A stretch of 64,000 nucleotides of DNA, from positions 45,582,816-45,646,815 of the forward strand of contig OZ024860.1 of assembly GCA_964017155.1 (NCBI GenBank), given 5' to 3'. Positions 48,901 to 58,883 of the stretch are shown one piece after another. Each line of letters begins with the position of its first letter. Positions within the stretch are counted from its first letter, which is position 1. The notes beneath the pieces are model-generated. The model did not search any database, was not told where the DNA came from, and was given only the letters and a program-made list of their open reading frames with translations. Position numbers and translations under genes: made by a program. This stretch comes from Oasisia sp. SBJ-2009. Lineage: Eukaryota > Annelida > Polychaeta > Sabellida > Siboglinidae.

Positions 48901-51900
48901 TTATCGAGCTAACATAATATTGTATAGATATGGTGCAATTGTTTTACTGGTTTTTTGTGTGCAGGAGAATCTTTCCACTGCGGGAGGGAACAGAAGCGAC
49001 CTGGAGGTAAGTGACATCAATGCAGTGGTCACCCTCACTTCCTGCATCATGCTTGACCACAATGTTCAGTGAATACTGTCTAGTTGAGTGAGAGATACTC
49101 CACGAGAGCATAACATTGTAACCACCATACATACAGAGTGTCACAAGTTTCCCACCATACAATAAATATATTCTTAGTTCCATTGTTATTGGCGAAAGCA
49201 TGTGATTTTTGAAGCACACTGGTAAAAAAGTAAATTGTATTTTAACAAGATTTAACAAGATTGCCACCTAGAGAATCAACTCAAGATGGCAGGTGGACAA
49301 GGAAGCCCTTTGGCTTATCGAGAGTCCAACCTATCTATCTAAATGTACCCCGCCCTTCTTAGGTACATGTCAATTTTATTTTTAAACATATTAACACTAC
49401 TAGCACCTACACAATCAGCCGATAATCTGTTCCATTCATTTACTGTTCTTTGTGAAAATGAAAATTTTCTAATATCTAATCTACACTGCTTCTTTGCTAA
49501 TGTAACTCCATGTCCTCTAGTCCTTCTCTCTTCCTTAACTGAGAAAAAAATATTTCTGTCAATATTTTCATACCCATTCAATATTTTAAAAACTTCTATC
49601 TGATCTCCTCGCAGTCTCCTGGTTTCTAGTGTTGTTAATCCACATTCTTTTAGACGCATTTCATAACTAATATTCCTGAGTTTTTGTATCATTTTGGTTG
49701 CTCTTCTTTGTACTCTTTCTAGCATATCAATATCCTTCTTGCGATAAGGCCTCCATGCCTGTATGCAATATTCTAAATGAGGCCTAACTATTGTTTTGTA
49801 CAGTGGTATTATTAGTTCTTTTTCCTTGTACACTATATTTCGCCTAATTAATCCAAGAATTTGGTTTCCCTTCGCTGCTGCAATTGCACACTGTTCTGAT
49901 ACCTTCATATCAGCACTAATAGTTAACCCTAAGTCCTTTTCCTTTATGGTAGTATTTAGTACAGTATCACCCATTGTATATTGTGCATCTTCATTCCCAT
50001 GTCCTGTGTGGAGGCACTTACACTTCCCATAATTAAACAGCATTTGCCACTTCTCAGACCATTCGGTCAACTTATTTAGATCATCTTGTAATTGCTGTCT
50101 ATCTGCATCACTTTTTATTTTTCTGAACACTTTTGTATCATCCGCAAACTTCAACACCTTGCTTGTTATATCATCATCCAAATCATTGATATATATTAAG
50201 AACAAAATAGGTCCCAATACTGATCCCTGCGGTACTCCACTCAAAACCGATTTCCAGTTTGAAACCTCCCCATCAACTACTACTCTTTGTCTTCTATCAA
50301 TAAGCCATTTTTCTATCCAGTTAATCATAACATTGCCTATGCCATGGGCCTTCAGTTTAAGTAGTAATCTTTGATGTGGCACTTTGTCAAAAGCTTTTTT
50401 AAAATCTAAGTATATTATATCTACTGGTGATCCCTCATCTACCCACTTTGTGACATCTTCCAAAAAACATAAGATATTTGTTAAGCATGACCTCGCTTTT
50501 AGAAACCCATGTTGAGATGGGTTAATCAAGTTATTTTTAACAAGAAAATCAACCAAGTGATCTTTAATTAGTCTTTCTAATAGTTTACAAATCACTGATG
50601 TTAAACTCACTGGTCTATAGTTCTCTGACTTGCTTCTTGATCCTTTTTTAAATAATGGTATGATGTTTGCTTCTTTCCATTCTAACGGAACTACTCCTTC
50701 CTCTAATGCCAAATTGAACACTGTTGCAAGTGGTATGCTAATTTGTTCTACAATTTCCAGTAGTAATTTGGGAGGAATGCCATCCACTCCAGGTGACTTA
50801 TTATCCTTCATATCCCTTATTTTCTTAGCTACCATTTTTGGTGTTACAATTAGTTGTCCTAAATAGTCTGACTCTCTCCCTTCGAATTTAGTCTCTGGTA
50901 CTGGTAATGCACTAATATCTTCCCTGGTAAATACCGAACTAAAGTATTCATTTAGGTTTTCTGCCATTAAGAATCCCTCTGTTATTATGTTTCCATCACG
51001 ATCTTCTAGAGGTCCGACCTTATCCTGAACTTTCTGTTTACTTCGAACATACGCATAAAAACTCTTGCTGTCATGTTTTATATTAAAAGCTATTTTTTGT
51101 TCATAGCTTCTCTTTGAATTTCTAATTTCAGCTGTAGCTTGGTTAAGTGCTTCTTTATAAATGGCATAGTCTTCTTCACTTCCATTATGTCTATATGTCT
51201 TCCACATCATTTGCTTGTATTTGATTTTTTTAATGGCTTCTTTTGATAAGTGTTTCTTTTTTGTCCGTTTCCCCTGTTTTTTCAAGGGGACAAATTTTTC
51301 GACAATGCAGTCAATTTCACTCTTTAAGATATTCCAACATTCTGTTGCTGTCTTATTCTCCAGTGTGTTATTCCAGTCTATCTTTGCTAAATATTTCCTC
51401 ATGTCCTTATATCTTCCTTTGTGAAAATTTTTCCTGTACCGTATTTTTTTATTCTGTTCTCCTTTTACTTTGATGATAAAATGTATCTGGTTGTGATCAC
51501 TACATCCCAGTGGCTCACATATCCTGACATTATCAATAAATTCCTTCTGTGAGCTCAACACTATGTCCAACACGTTCTCACCCCTTGTTGGTTCTAACAC
51601 ATGTTGAATAAGGAAACTGTCTTGTACTAAATTTAAAAACTTTTGATCTTCACTCCCAGTACTCTGTAGAGATTTCCACTGTATATGCCCATGGTTAAAA
51701 TCCCCCATAATTATACAGTCCCGTTTACTGACTTCCTTTATAGCGTTTTGTATTTTCTCATTCTCTTCTGTGTTTATGTTTGGACTTCGATAAACTAACC
51801 CAACAGTTAACGTTGAGTTTCCTGAAACTATGTTACACCAGACAGCTTCTTCACATTCTGCTTCTTTTTCTAATTTTATTTCGTAAGCCTGGATGGATTC

Positions 51901-54900
51901 TTTAATATATAAAATAACGCCACCTCCCCTTCTCCCTATTCTATCTTTCCTAAACATGACATATCCTGTCATTCCTAATTCAGCATCTGATATGTCGGGG
52001 GTGGCCCAAGATTCAGTTATACCTATTATGTGAGGGTCAGTATCTTCTACCATAATGTTTAGTTCATTTCTTTTGTTTACTATGCTCCTTGCATTTAAAC
52101 AAACACATTTATAACCAAATGTGGTAGAGTTTTCCAGACTGTTCTTTGCCGTTTTCTTTGTGCTGTCCTTATCTGTGCCTCCAGTATTTGGCTTCTCTGT
52201 GAATCCCCCCTGCGAATCTAGTTTAAATAACTGCAACCTGTTCCACTGTTCATAGATCGAAGCAAGTTCTCAGAGAAAACTGCAGCGCCCTTTCCGCTTA
52301 GATGGAGGCCATCTCTCGTATACATATCTTCTTTCCCAACAAAGTATCCCCACAAATCTACAAATCCAACTCCTTCTTCTTCACACATCTGCTCTACTAG
52401 AACATTGATTGCCATCCTCTTGCAGTTTCTATAAGCTACACCCCTTCCTCCCATCACTGGCAAAATTCCTGAGAGAATAATCTGCTCAACTCTTGTCTTC
52501 TTCAGTTTCCCTACCAACTGTCTGTATCTTTTCACTATTCTAGTTGTCCCCTCCCTGTCTGCATTGTTCGTCCCTACATGTACTAATATAGATCCTCCCT
52601 GGCCATGCCCCAATGTATTCTCTACCCTTTCTGTCACATGCTCTATCCGAGCGCCCGGAAGACAAACAACAACATCTTCGCCTTTGTTTAAAGTCTTGTC
52701 TGTCTTTCTCAAAATTGAGTCGCCCATAAACACCCTTTCTGTTCTCGATGCCCCCTCAATCACTGCCTCAGAGTAGCTCCTCCGTGTTGCATCTCCCTGG
52801 TCGTTGACTTTTCTTCCTCCCGCCTTCTCTGTTGTTCCTTTTTTCCCTACCTCTTTTCGTCCTGTCATCATCCCTGTTATTGACTTCCCTTTCGGCACAT
52901 TTACTCTCACTTCCTTTCTTCCATTCATCTTTCCTCCGGTCACATGAACTTCTCTCCTCTCCTGTCCCATTGCTCCCCCCTCATCTACTGTCACTTTCTC
53001 CCCTGTCACCTTCCTGCATGCCATGCTTTCTCTTGTTCTTTCTCCATTTGTTTTCCTTGCACTTACCCTCCCTCCTCTCAATCTCCTGTCCTCATCCTTC
53101 TTGTCACTGCATTGCTCATTCCGACCTCTTCCATCCGTCTCTTTGGTTATTTTTATATCCAGCCCCTTCACAATATCGGTTAGCCTAGCTAACTCTACTG
53201 TAAGACATTCCACTTTACAACATCCTGTGCACTGGAAAGTAAAGTCTTCCTCCATTGTTTCTGCCCATGACTTTGTGCATCCGGATAGAGCAAAATCGAC
53301 AAAGCTGTGACAATAGTCACATACTAAGTGCCTCCTTGCCTTCACTTGCCGCTTGCAAGGGGCCATATTATGATTACACAGGAACTCAAAATTTACTCAG
53401 TCTGTATACCAATTAGTCTTTAGAAAGACTGTTTTATGTGGACAGTAACTGCAGCTCACTTTATGTTATACACAACTGACAAATTTAGTCTTTACTGGTG
53501 CCGTTCCCTAGCGGACACGTTGGACACTACCTACATAAACAAACTAAGGTTTCTACTAAAAAGCTTGCTTATTTTTTAATAACAATGCTACCTGATCAAA
53601 GTATTATCTTACTTATGTAGCTGTTATGTTTGCTACTTTATATGTTACATATTCTATCAAATAATCAGATTTGCTAAATCTTGTAAACAACCTTGTCGAA
53701 GGCTAGATTACCCTATTGTCACCCACTATGCTAATCTGCTCAAAAAATACTTTTAACTAACAAACTTATTACGAAAACTTTATGAATAATCTTCACATAA
53801 GAATAATACTGTAGCTGTTATGCTGAATACTATATCTGATAAATATTCTATCAAATAATAAGTTTTGCCAAATCTTGTTTACAAACTTGTCGAAGGCTAA
53901 ATTACCCTATTATCACCCACTATACTATAATCTGCTCAAAAATACTGTTAACTGACAAACCTTTAACCAAACTATTACCCAATATATGTCTAGTACTGCT
54001 TTATGAATAATCTTCACATAAGAATAATACTTATCAGTCACTATTTCCTCTTGTTTTTCAACTTTTATGCACCACCAATTTCAAACATCTGCTCCCGCCA
54101 ATGTTCCCGCCAGTATATACACTTCTGTGACTGATTTCTTTGCAACCTGGTGTCAATGCCATTTTCTGCATGTAAGCATTTGCAAGACACTAGTTTTCGG
54201 CAATATCCCCATTAAGTTCACAGACTCTGTCATGATAAGTATTCACAGACACGGACTAGACATGTTTTCACAGATCTGCAGTAAGCTGTGGTACTGTGTG
54301 AGGAAAGTGTGCTGAATAGTAAAAAAAGTCTTGCTAACTGGACACAGGAAAGTCAGGTAGTAAATAGCGGATACTGGGTACACTGTAGCTAGCTGTCCTG
54401 TCGTCACTATTTTCATACAATTTTCTATAATTTCAAGTGATTGTAGGTTTTGCGTGAATACATTAAAACAATTACATTAGTTGTGTCATGTTTCCTATTA
54501 GGCTGTATAATTGTCATTGAACTGATGTAATGTGGTATAGATATGTTGTAACTATTATTTATACATTGTTGCAGTGATGAACTGGATGAACTGGCCTGGT
54601 GGTAAGACAGTTACATCAATACAGTGATCACCCTCACTTCCTGCATCATGCTTGGCCACAATGTTCAGGAAAGGGTGTCTAGATCATAACACTGTAACCA
54701 CCATACACACAGACTAATCATTTAATTGAAAATCAGAGAGCACTGGCAACAACTAGAACTCCGACTGCATCTAATAGTTTACTATTAGTGCAGTTTTCCT
54801 TTTCTTGGAGGTCACAAGTTTCCCACCATACAATAAATACACTTAGTTCCATTGTTATTGTAGTAAGCATGCGATTTTTGAAGCACATTGACATACTAAA

Positions 54901-57900
54901 TAAGGAAATTGTATTTTACACTTTAATGGCTGACTTCGTTTCAACCTAGTTTCAATGCCAATTTGCGTGTCAAGTTCAGAGCTGCCGTCATCATAAATAT
55001 TCCCAGAAAAGCATCAAACGTAGACCTGCAATAAGCTGTGATCCTGTGTGACGAAAGTGTGCTGAGTAGTAAACAAAAACGTCTTGCTAACTGGACACAG
55101 TAAAGTCAGGCAGTAAACAGTGGATACTATGTACACTGTAGTTAGCTATCCTGTCGTCTCTATTTTCATACAGTTTTCTATAATTTCACATGATTATAGG
55201 TTTTGTTTGAATACATTTGGTAAATTGTTTCATTTTTCCTATTAGGTTGTATAATTGTTATCGAGCTAACATAATATTGTATAGGTATGGTGCAATTGTT
55301 TTACTGGTTTTGTGTGTGCAGGAGAAGCTTTTCACTGCGGGAGGGAACAGAAGCGACCGGGAGGTAAGTGACATCAATGCAGTGGTCACCCTCACTTCCT
55401 GCATCATGCTTGACCACAATGTTCAGTGAATACTGTCTAGTTGAGTGAGAGATACTCCACGAGAGCATAACATTGTAACCACCATACATACAGAGTGTCA
55501 CAAGTTTCCCACCATACAATAAATATATTCTTAGTTCCATTGTTATTGGTGAAAGCATGTGATTTTTGAAGCACACTGGTAAAAAAGTAAATTGTATTTT
55601 ACACTTCTGTGACTGATTTCTTTGCAACCTGGTGTCAATGCCATTTTCTGCATGTAAGCATTTGCAAGAACAGTTGATACTGTGTCCACTGTGGTAAGCT
55701 GTCCTGTGACCTGTGGTCACTATTTTCTTAACGTTTTCTATAAATTCAGGTGGTCATAGCTTTTGTTCAAATAATTTATTTATTTCTGTAAATCTTGTCA
55801 TATTTTCATACAAAGTATACGTGTTATCATAAAGATATTGTATAAATAGGGTGTAACTAATTTTACTGTTTTTTTTGTAGTAATACCTGCTTCATGGATG
55901 TATCTGACTCCGGCAGGTGAGTAATATCAATGCAGTGATCACTCTCACTTCCTGATCATGGTTGGCCACAATGTTCAGACAAAGCTGTCTAGTTGAATGT
56001 GACTTTGTGAGATCGTAACATTGTAACCACCATACATACACACTAATCAATTAGTAGAACATCACAGAGCACTTGAAATAACTAGTATTAAAACTTCAAC
56101 TGCATCTAATAGTTCACAGTAGTCTTCCTTTTTTGACGTAGTTATTGACAGTATACAGTGGCCTCGGTGGTCAGATTTTGATGTTGCTCCATGAAAGAAA
56201 TGTTTCCCTACTCCAATTTTTATCTAAGCTGTGTCTAAATGAGCTAAGTCATTAAATTATTCCACAAGTTTATTATTTTATTTGAAATGTGTACATTTTT
56301 TATCTCTACTGATGATGCATTGCTTGTTCATTGGTGTCCATAGGATTTACTGTTGAGACATAGTTCTGGGTGTTCCGCCTCTAGCACCTTTGTGCATCAA
56401 ACTCCTGGGAGGTAGTGACAGAGGACTGCATTCATGAGTCACAGCAGCCACTGTCCCCCCTGATCTGAGGTTGGGAGACACTTGAGTAGTTCAACCACTT
56501 TCAGGTTGAATGTTGCAATCTCATACATGTCTTGACACACAGGTCAGGAAAGTGTCATACTAGATAAGCAAGGGTTGTAGGTGTGCAAGGACTTGCGGGA
56601 ACTTTGTGCAATCCACAGGCAGGGCATTTCCTTGGTGGGTGTGCTGTGTCACAATTACAACATTTTTGTGTGTAACAGAGTTTCACTGTTTCTGTTGTTG
56701 TAATTGTTTGTTGTTGTATTGCACACATCCTTTTGACTTGAAGTACCTTATGGCAGGTTGTTGTGCTGTATCTGCTTCTGAAGCATCAGTGGTAATTTAA
56801 CTCTGTGTAGCTTATGCTGCCTGACAAATCTTGGTGACAGTTGCCAGGTTCAAGTTGTCCTCTCGCACCAATCTCTTACGCACCCTGTGGCTCACAGTGT
56901 CCAGCACTATACAGTCACATGTCATGCTCTCACACATGTCCCCTGTGACCATGTCTGAGCCTTCTGTTTCAGGTCTGTCACAAACTGTCTCTGCTTTCAA
57001 CTGGTTTCTTCATGAGGAGATGTTTTGTCCATACATCTCATTTTCACATTGTAGAAAGCATGTGATTTTTTAAGCACGCTAGCATACTTACCTGCACTGG
57101 AAGAAATTAATTGTATTTTACACTTCTATGGGTGACTTCTTTGCAACCTGGTGTCAATGCTATTTTCTACATGTCAGCCTTTGTGTGACACTAGTTTTTG
57201 TCAAATATCCCTGTCAATTTCAGAGCTTGTGTCATGATAAGTATTCACAGACAAGGACTAGACATGTTTTCATAGACCTGCAGTAAGCAGTGGTACTGTG
57301 TGAGGAAAGTGTGCTGAATAGTAAACAAAAATGTCTTGCTAACTGGACACAGTAAAGTCAGGCAGTAAACAGCAGATACTGTGTACACTGTAGTTAGCTA
57401 TCCTGTCATCACTATATTTATACAGTTTTCTATAGTTTCAAGTGATTGTACATTTTGCGTGAATAAATTTGTCTAATTTGGTAAATTGTTTCATGTTTCC
57501 TATTAGGTTGGTTACTTGTTAGCGATCTGACATAATATTGTATAGATATGGTGCAATTTGTTTACGATTTTTTGCAGCGAGGAACGAGCAGCTACTAAGA
57601 GGTAAGTGACATCAATGCAGTTTCCTTTTTTAGGAGGTCACCTGTTTTCCACCATACAATAAAAACACTTAGTTCCATTTTTATTGTAGTAAGCATGTGA
57701 TTTTTAAAGCACACCGGCATTCTAACCTGCATTGAAAAAAGTTAATTATATTTTACACTTCTATGACTGACTTCTTTGCTTACTGGTGCCAATGCTATTT
57801 TTTGCGTGTCAGCATTTGTGTGACACTAGTTTTTGTCAAATATCCCTGTCAAGTTCAGAGACTGTGTCATGATAAGTATTCACAGACAAGGACTAGACAT

Positions 57901-58256
57901 GTTTTCATAGACCTGCAGTAAGCAGTGGTACTGGGTGAGGAAAGTGTGCTGAATAGTAAACACAAATGTCTAACTGGACAGAGTAAAGTCAGGCAGTAAA
58001 CAACGGATACTGTGTCCACTGTAGTTAGCTCTCCTGTCGTCACTCTACTCATACAGTTTTCTATCATTTCAAGTGATGGTAGGTTTTGGGTGAATACATT
58101 TAAAAAAAATGGGTGAATGTGAATTGTTTCCTGTTTCCTATTAGGTTGTGTACTTGTTATCAAGCTGACATAATATTGTATAGATATGGTGCAACTATTG
58201 TTACTGTTTTTTTGCAGGGAGTTCACACCGATTATAGAGGAAAGTGAACTCGGCAG
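42851..58256 (+). CDS. unrecognised gene with an array of symmetric micro-exons (partial)
   Basis: Nine exons on the plus strand join into one open frame. Exon a (42851-42933) leaves in phase 1; exon b (44949-45018) is open only when entered in phase 1 and leaves in phase 2. Seven micro-exons of 30, 42, 27, 42, 36, 24 and 39 nt follow, each with a poly-T acceptor and a GTAAG or GTGAG donor, and phase 2 is the only frame open in all. Together they encode about 130 residues, mostly short charged peptides (GVQQEEGDW, DELDELAW, EERAATK, PIIEESELG). No domain, signal peptide or start codon is visible; the first and last exons lie in unassigned sequence or outside. Each micro-exon sits in a copy of a ~0.7 kb duplicated block. 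I do not recognise the protein. Alternative inclusion of cassettes would keep the frame. Confidence 0.6.
43430..43700 (-). repeat. dispersed repeat, inverted copy of 11.25-11.55 kb
   Basis: Same landmarks as the copy in intron 2 of the RHIM gene, in opposite orientation (CACCCGTCATTTAGATGGG, ACCAAAACATGTGTGACTGG). Confidence 0.7.
43865..44340. repeat. inverted repeat in the intron between exons a and b
   Basis: TTTCCACCGTAACTG with AAAATTACTGAAG at 43868-43907 faces CTTCAGTAATTTCCA and CAGTTACGGCGGAAA at 44291-44330. A partial third copy lies near 44684. Probably a MITE. Confidence 0.6.
44949..45018 (+). CDS. candidate exon b of the micro-exon gene
   Basis: Acceptor GATTTTGCAG and strong donor GTAAGT. 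Of three frames only one is open: TPKVTKIMALDSLHLPSGST. It exits in phase 2, the phase required by every micro-exon downstream. Confidence 0.55.
45413..46256. mobile_element. hAT-type MITE
   Basis: 844 bp, inverted ends TAAGGATGGGACGAAT / ATTTGTCCCATCCTTA, flanked by ATTTGTAG and ATTGGTAG (7 of 8 identical), a hAT-style 8 bp target duplication. Confidence 0.88.
46996..47025 (+). CDS. micro-exon 1 (30 nt)
   Basis: Acceptor ACTTTTGTAG, donor GTAAGA. In phase 2 it encodes GVQQEEGDW plus split codons. Confidence 0.6.
47990..48420 (-). pseudogene. Gypsy-like gag fragment inside an array block
   Basis: The minus strand reads DCIVLDTVSHRVRERLVRED, then NLNLATATKICQAAETT, the end of a Gypsy capsid, and near 48090-48020 CNCDAAHPPRKCPACG, a zinc-knuckle region. 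It was copied along with the block (see 56590-57000). Confidence 0.7.
48965..49006 (+). CDS. micro-exon 2 (42 nt)
   Basis: Acceptor TTTTTTGTGTGCAG, donor GTAAGTG. Phase 2 gives RIFPLREGTEATW. A close duplicate is micro-exon 4. Confidence 0.65.
49339..52236 (-). CDS. CR1 ORF2: endonuclease and reverse transcriptase, intact
   Basis: 965 residues in one uninterrupted frame. APE endonuclease at about 40-260: NARSIVNKRNEL, GITESWATPDI, RRGGGVILYIKE, GLVYRSPN, MGDFNHGHI, SDHNQIHF. RT at about 440-730: NKSPGVDGIPPKLL, NYRPVSLTSVICKLLE, QHGFLKARSCLTN, YLDFKKAFDKVPH, GVPQGSVLGPILFLIYINDL, LKFADDTKVF (intact FADD). The tail ends with the usual NEWNRLSADCV and a basic helix. It nicks target DNA and primes cDNA synthesis there. 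Start codon choice is uncertain since the frame opens inside ORF1; reinitiation or shunting from ORF1 is likely. Length and motif set fit a complete CR1 ORF2. Confidence 0.92.
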   Translation of the reverse strand: MQLFKLDSQGGFTEKPNTGGTDKDSTKKTAKNSLENSTTFGYKCVCLNARSIVNKRNELNIMVEDTDPHIIGITESWATPDISDAELGMTGYVMFRKDRIGRRGGGVILYIKESIQAYEIKLEKEAECEEAVWCNIVSGNSTLTVGLVYRSPNINTEENEKIQNAIKEVSKRDCIIMGDFNHGHIQWKSLQSTGSEDQKFLNLVQDSFLIQHVLEPTRGENVLDIVLSSQKEFIDNVRICEPLGCSDHNQIHFIIKVKGEQNKKIRYRKNFHKGRYKDMRKYLAKIDWNNTLENKTATECWNILKSEIDCIVEKFVPLKKQGKRTKKKHLSKEAIKKIKYKQMMWKTYRHNGSEEDYAIYKEALNQATAEIRNSKRSYEQKIAFNIKHDSKSFYAYVRSKQKVQDKVGPLEDRDGNIITEGFLMAENLNEYFSSVFTREDISALPVPETKFEGRESDYLGQLIVTPKMVAKKIRDMKDNKSPGVDGIPPKLLLEIVEQISIPLATVFNLALEEGVVPLEWKEANIIPLFKKGSRSKSENYRPVSLTSVICKLLERLIKDHLVDFLVKNNLINPSQHGFLKARSCLTNILCFLEDVTKWVDEGSPVDIIYLDFKKAFDKVPHQRLLLKLKAHGIGNVMINWIEKWLIDRRQRVVVDGEVSNWKSVLSGVPQGSVLGPILFLIYINDLDDDITSKVLKFADDTKVFRKIKSDADRQQLQDDLNKLTEWSEKWQMLFNYGKCKCLHTGHGNEDAQYTMGDTVLNTTIKEKDLGLTISADMKVSEQCAIAAAKGNQILGLIRRNIVYKEKELIIPLYKTIVRPHLEYCIQAWRPYRKKDIDMLERVQRRATKMIQKLRNISYEMRLKECGLTTLETRRLRGDQIEVFKILNGYENIDRNIFFSVKEERRTRGHGVTLAKKQCRLDIRKFSFSQRTVNEWNRLSADCVGASSVNMFKNKIDMYLRRAGYI
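52218..53366 (-). CDS. CR1 ORF1: zinc finger plus SGNH esterase
   Basis: 382 residues. Residues 14-55 carry a Cys cluster (CDYCHSF, SGC, CTGCC) resembling the atypical PHD fingers of LINE ORF1 proteins. A Lys/Arg/Gly/Thr-rich low-complexity stretch (about 90-200) follows. The C-terminal half is an SGNH-hydrolase domain: FMGDSIL (catalytic Ser), HVGTNNA (Asn block) and DGLHLSGKG (Asp-x-x-His). Esterase-bearing ORF1 proteins are typical of the CR1 group and are thought to bind the element RNP and membranes or lipids. The frame is intact, and its last 19 nt overlap the open frame of ORF2. All catalytic residues are present. Confidence 0.9.
   Translation of the reverse strand: MAPCKRQVKARRHLVCDYCHSFVDFALSGCTKSWAETMEEDFTFQCTGCCKVECLTVELARLTDIVKGLDIKITKETDGRGRNEQCSDKKDEDRRLRGGRVSARKTNGERTRESMACRKVTGEKVTVDEGGAMGQERREVHVTGGKMNGRKEVRVNVPKGKSITGMMTGRKEVGKKGTTEKAGGRKVNDQGDATRRSYSEAVIEGASRTERVFMGDSILRKTDKTLNKGEDVVVCLPGARIEHVTERVENTLGHGQGGSILVHVGTNNADREGTTRIVKRYRQLVGKLKKTRVEQIILSGILPVMGGRGVAYRNCKRMAINVLVEQMCEEEGVGFVDLWGYFVGKEDMYTRDGLHLSGKGAAVFSENLLRSMNSGTGCSYLN
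54575..54601 (+). CDS. micro-exon 3 (27 nt)
   Basis: Acceptor CATTGTTGCAG, donor GTAAGA. Phase 2 gives DELDELAW; phase 0 opens with TGA. It is separated from micro-exon 2 by the antisense CR1 insertion. Confidence 0.62.
55322..55363 (+). CDS. micro-exon 4 (42 nt)
   Basis: Acceptor TTTTGTGTGTGCAG, donor GTAAGTG. Phase 2 gives RSFSLREGTEATG; four base changes from micro-exon 2, three of them altering the peptide. Confidence 0.65.
55881..55916 (+). CDS. micro-exon 5 (36 nt)
   Basis: Acceptor TTTTTTTTGTAG, donor GTGAGT. Phase 2 gives NTCFMDVSDSG; phase 0 opens with TAA. Confidence 0.62.
56590..57000 (-). pseudogene. second copy of the gag fragment
   Basis: Near-identical to 47990-48420 and in the same place relative to the array block (VLDTVSHRVRKRLVREDNL), so the insertion came before block duplication. 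In-frame stops differ between the copies. Confidence 0.7.
57578..57601 (+). CDS. micro-exon 6 (24 nt)
   Basis: Acceptor GATTTTTTGCAG, donor GTAAGTG. Phase 2 gives EERAATK; phase 0 has a stop. Confidence 0.62.
58218..58256 (+). CDS. micro-exon 7 (39 nt)
   Basis: Acceptor GTTTTTTTGCAG, donor GTAAGG. Only phase 2 is open: EFTPIIEESELG. This is the rightmost unit before LINE C. Confidence 0.65.
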
Positions 58257-58676
58257 GTAAGGCATTGGCATCAATGCAGTGATCACCCTCACTTCCTGCT
58301 TCATTAATGACAGTACACAGTGGCCCTGGTGGACAGATCTTGATGTTTCTCTCTGAAGGTTCACCAAATTCACGACAACCCAGATTTATGGTCTGAAAAC
58401 AATTCTGTACTTTAATATTAATCTGATTCTGATTTGCTATAGTGCAAGACCCCTACTGGGGCATCACACACTAGTAGTTCGGTAGGTTGGTCGACTAGTA
58501 GGTCGGTTTCAGGATGGCTGGCTTCATGTTATCTGGAAGTGGAATAAGAGTATTTGTGCTTGGGAATATGGGATTAGGGTGGGCTGGATGGGGAAAGTAC
58601 AAGCCTGCGATGGGGGAAGGTGGGGGTGTGGTAGGGATGGGGTGTGGAAAGGGACTGGGGTAGTGGTGTGTGTTGT

Positions 58677-58883
58677 CTATTGGAGGTGCCTGAAGGGTGC
58701 AGTTGTCAGGTTAATGTCCTGCAATGCACCCTTGACAGTGTCGAGACTGATGTGGGTAAATAAATTGGATGGAAGTCTGTTCCACTGGGTTATTGTTCGG
58801 GGAAAGAAGCTGTATTTATAGTAGTCGTAAGAGGTGGATATTTGTCTGTGTTCTAGGGTTAGCCAGGAGAGGACAGAGGCCAA
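58677..58883 (-). pseudogene. LINE C C-terminal tail
   Basis: Reads YYKYSFFPRTITQWNRLPSN, then DTVKGALQ, the conserved end of jockey/CR1-type ORF2 proteins. Confidence 0.8.

Larger units (their letters stand above)
49241..54114 (-). mobile_element. near-complete CR1-type LINE
   Basis: 4.87 kb antisense insertion that splits an array block. The intact sequence around 55590 gives the empty site (ATTGTATTTT then ACACTTCTGTGACTG). The 3' end carries the tandem decamer TTTAACAAGA (plus-strand reading, 49241-49260), as CR1 elements end in a short terminal repeat rather than poly(A). Both ORFs are open, so it may be recent. The 5' UTR has a ~240 bp direct duplication. Confidence 0.9.
46800..58345 (+). 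repeat. array of ~0.7 kb duplicated blocks carrying the micro-exons
   Basis: Each block has the same order: TGTGATTTTTGAAGCACACT, CTGACTTCTTTGCAACCTGG, TGGACACAGTAAAGTCAGGC, ACAGTTTTCTATAATTTCA, CCTATTAGGTTGT, GATATGGTGCAATT, acceptor, exon, donor, then CAGTGATCACCCTCACTTCC and CCACCATACAATAAA. Eight or more blocks are present, some truncated or fused; the block at 47245-47735 has lost its exon. The flanks stay close to identical while most exons differ. Confidence 0.88.

Noticed and set aside
52564..53310. Ser/Leu/Pro-rich plus-strand frames
   Set aside because: They are reverse-strand shadows of the Lys/Arg/Gly-rich part of CR1 ORF1.
56341..56412. Exon-like stretch between CCATAG and GTAGTG
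   Set aside because: Closed in phase 2 (TGA) and part of the sequence duplicated with the gag fragment; no support as coding.
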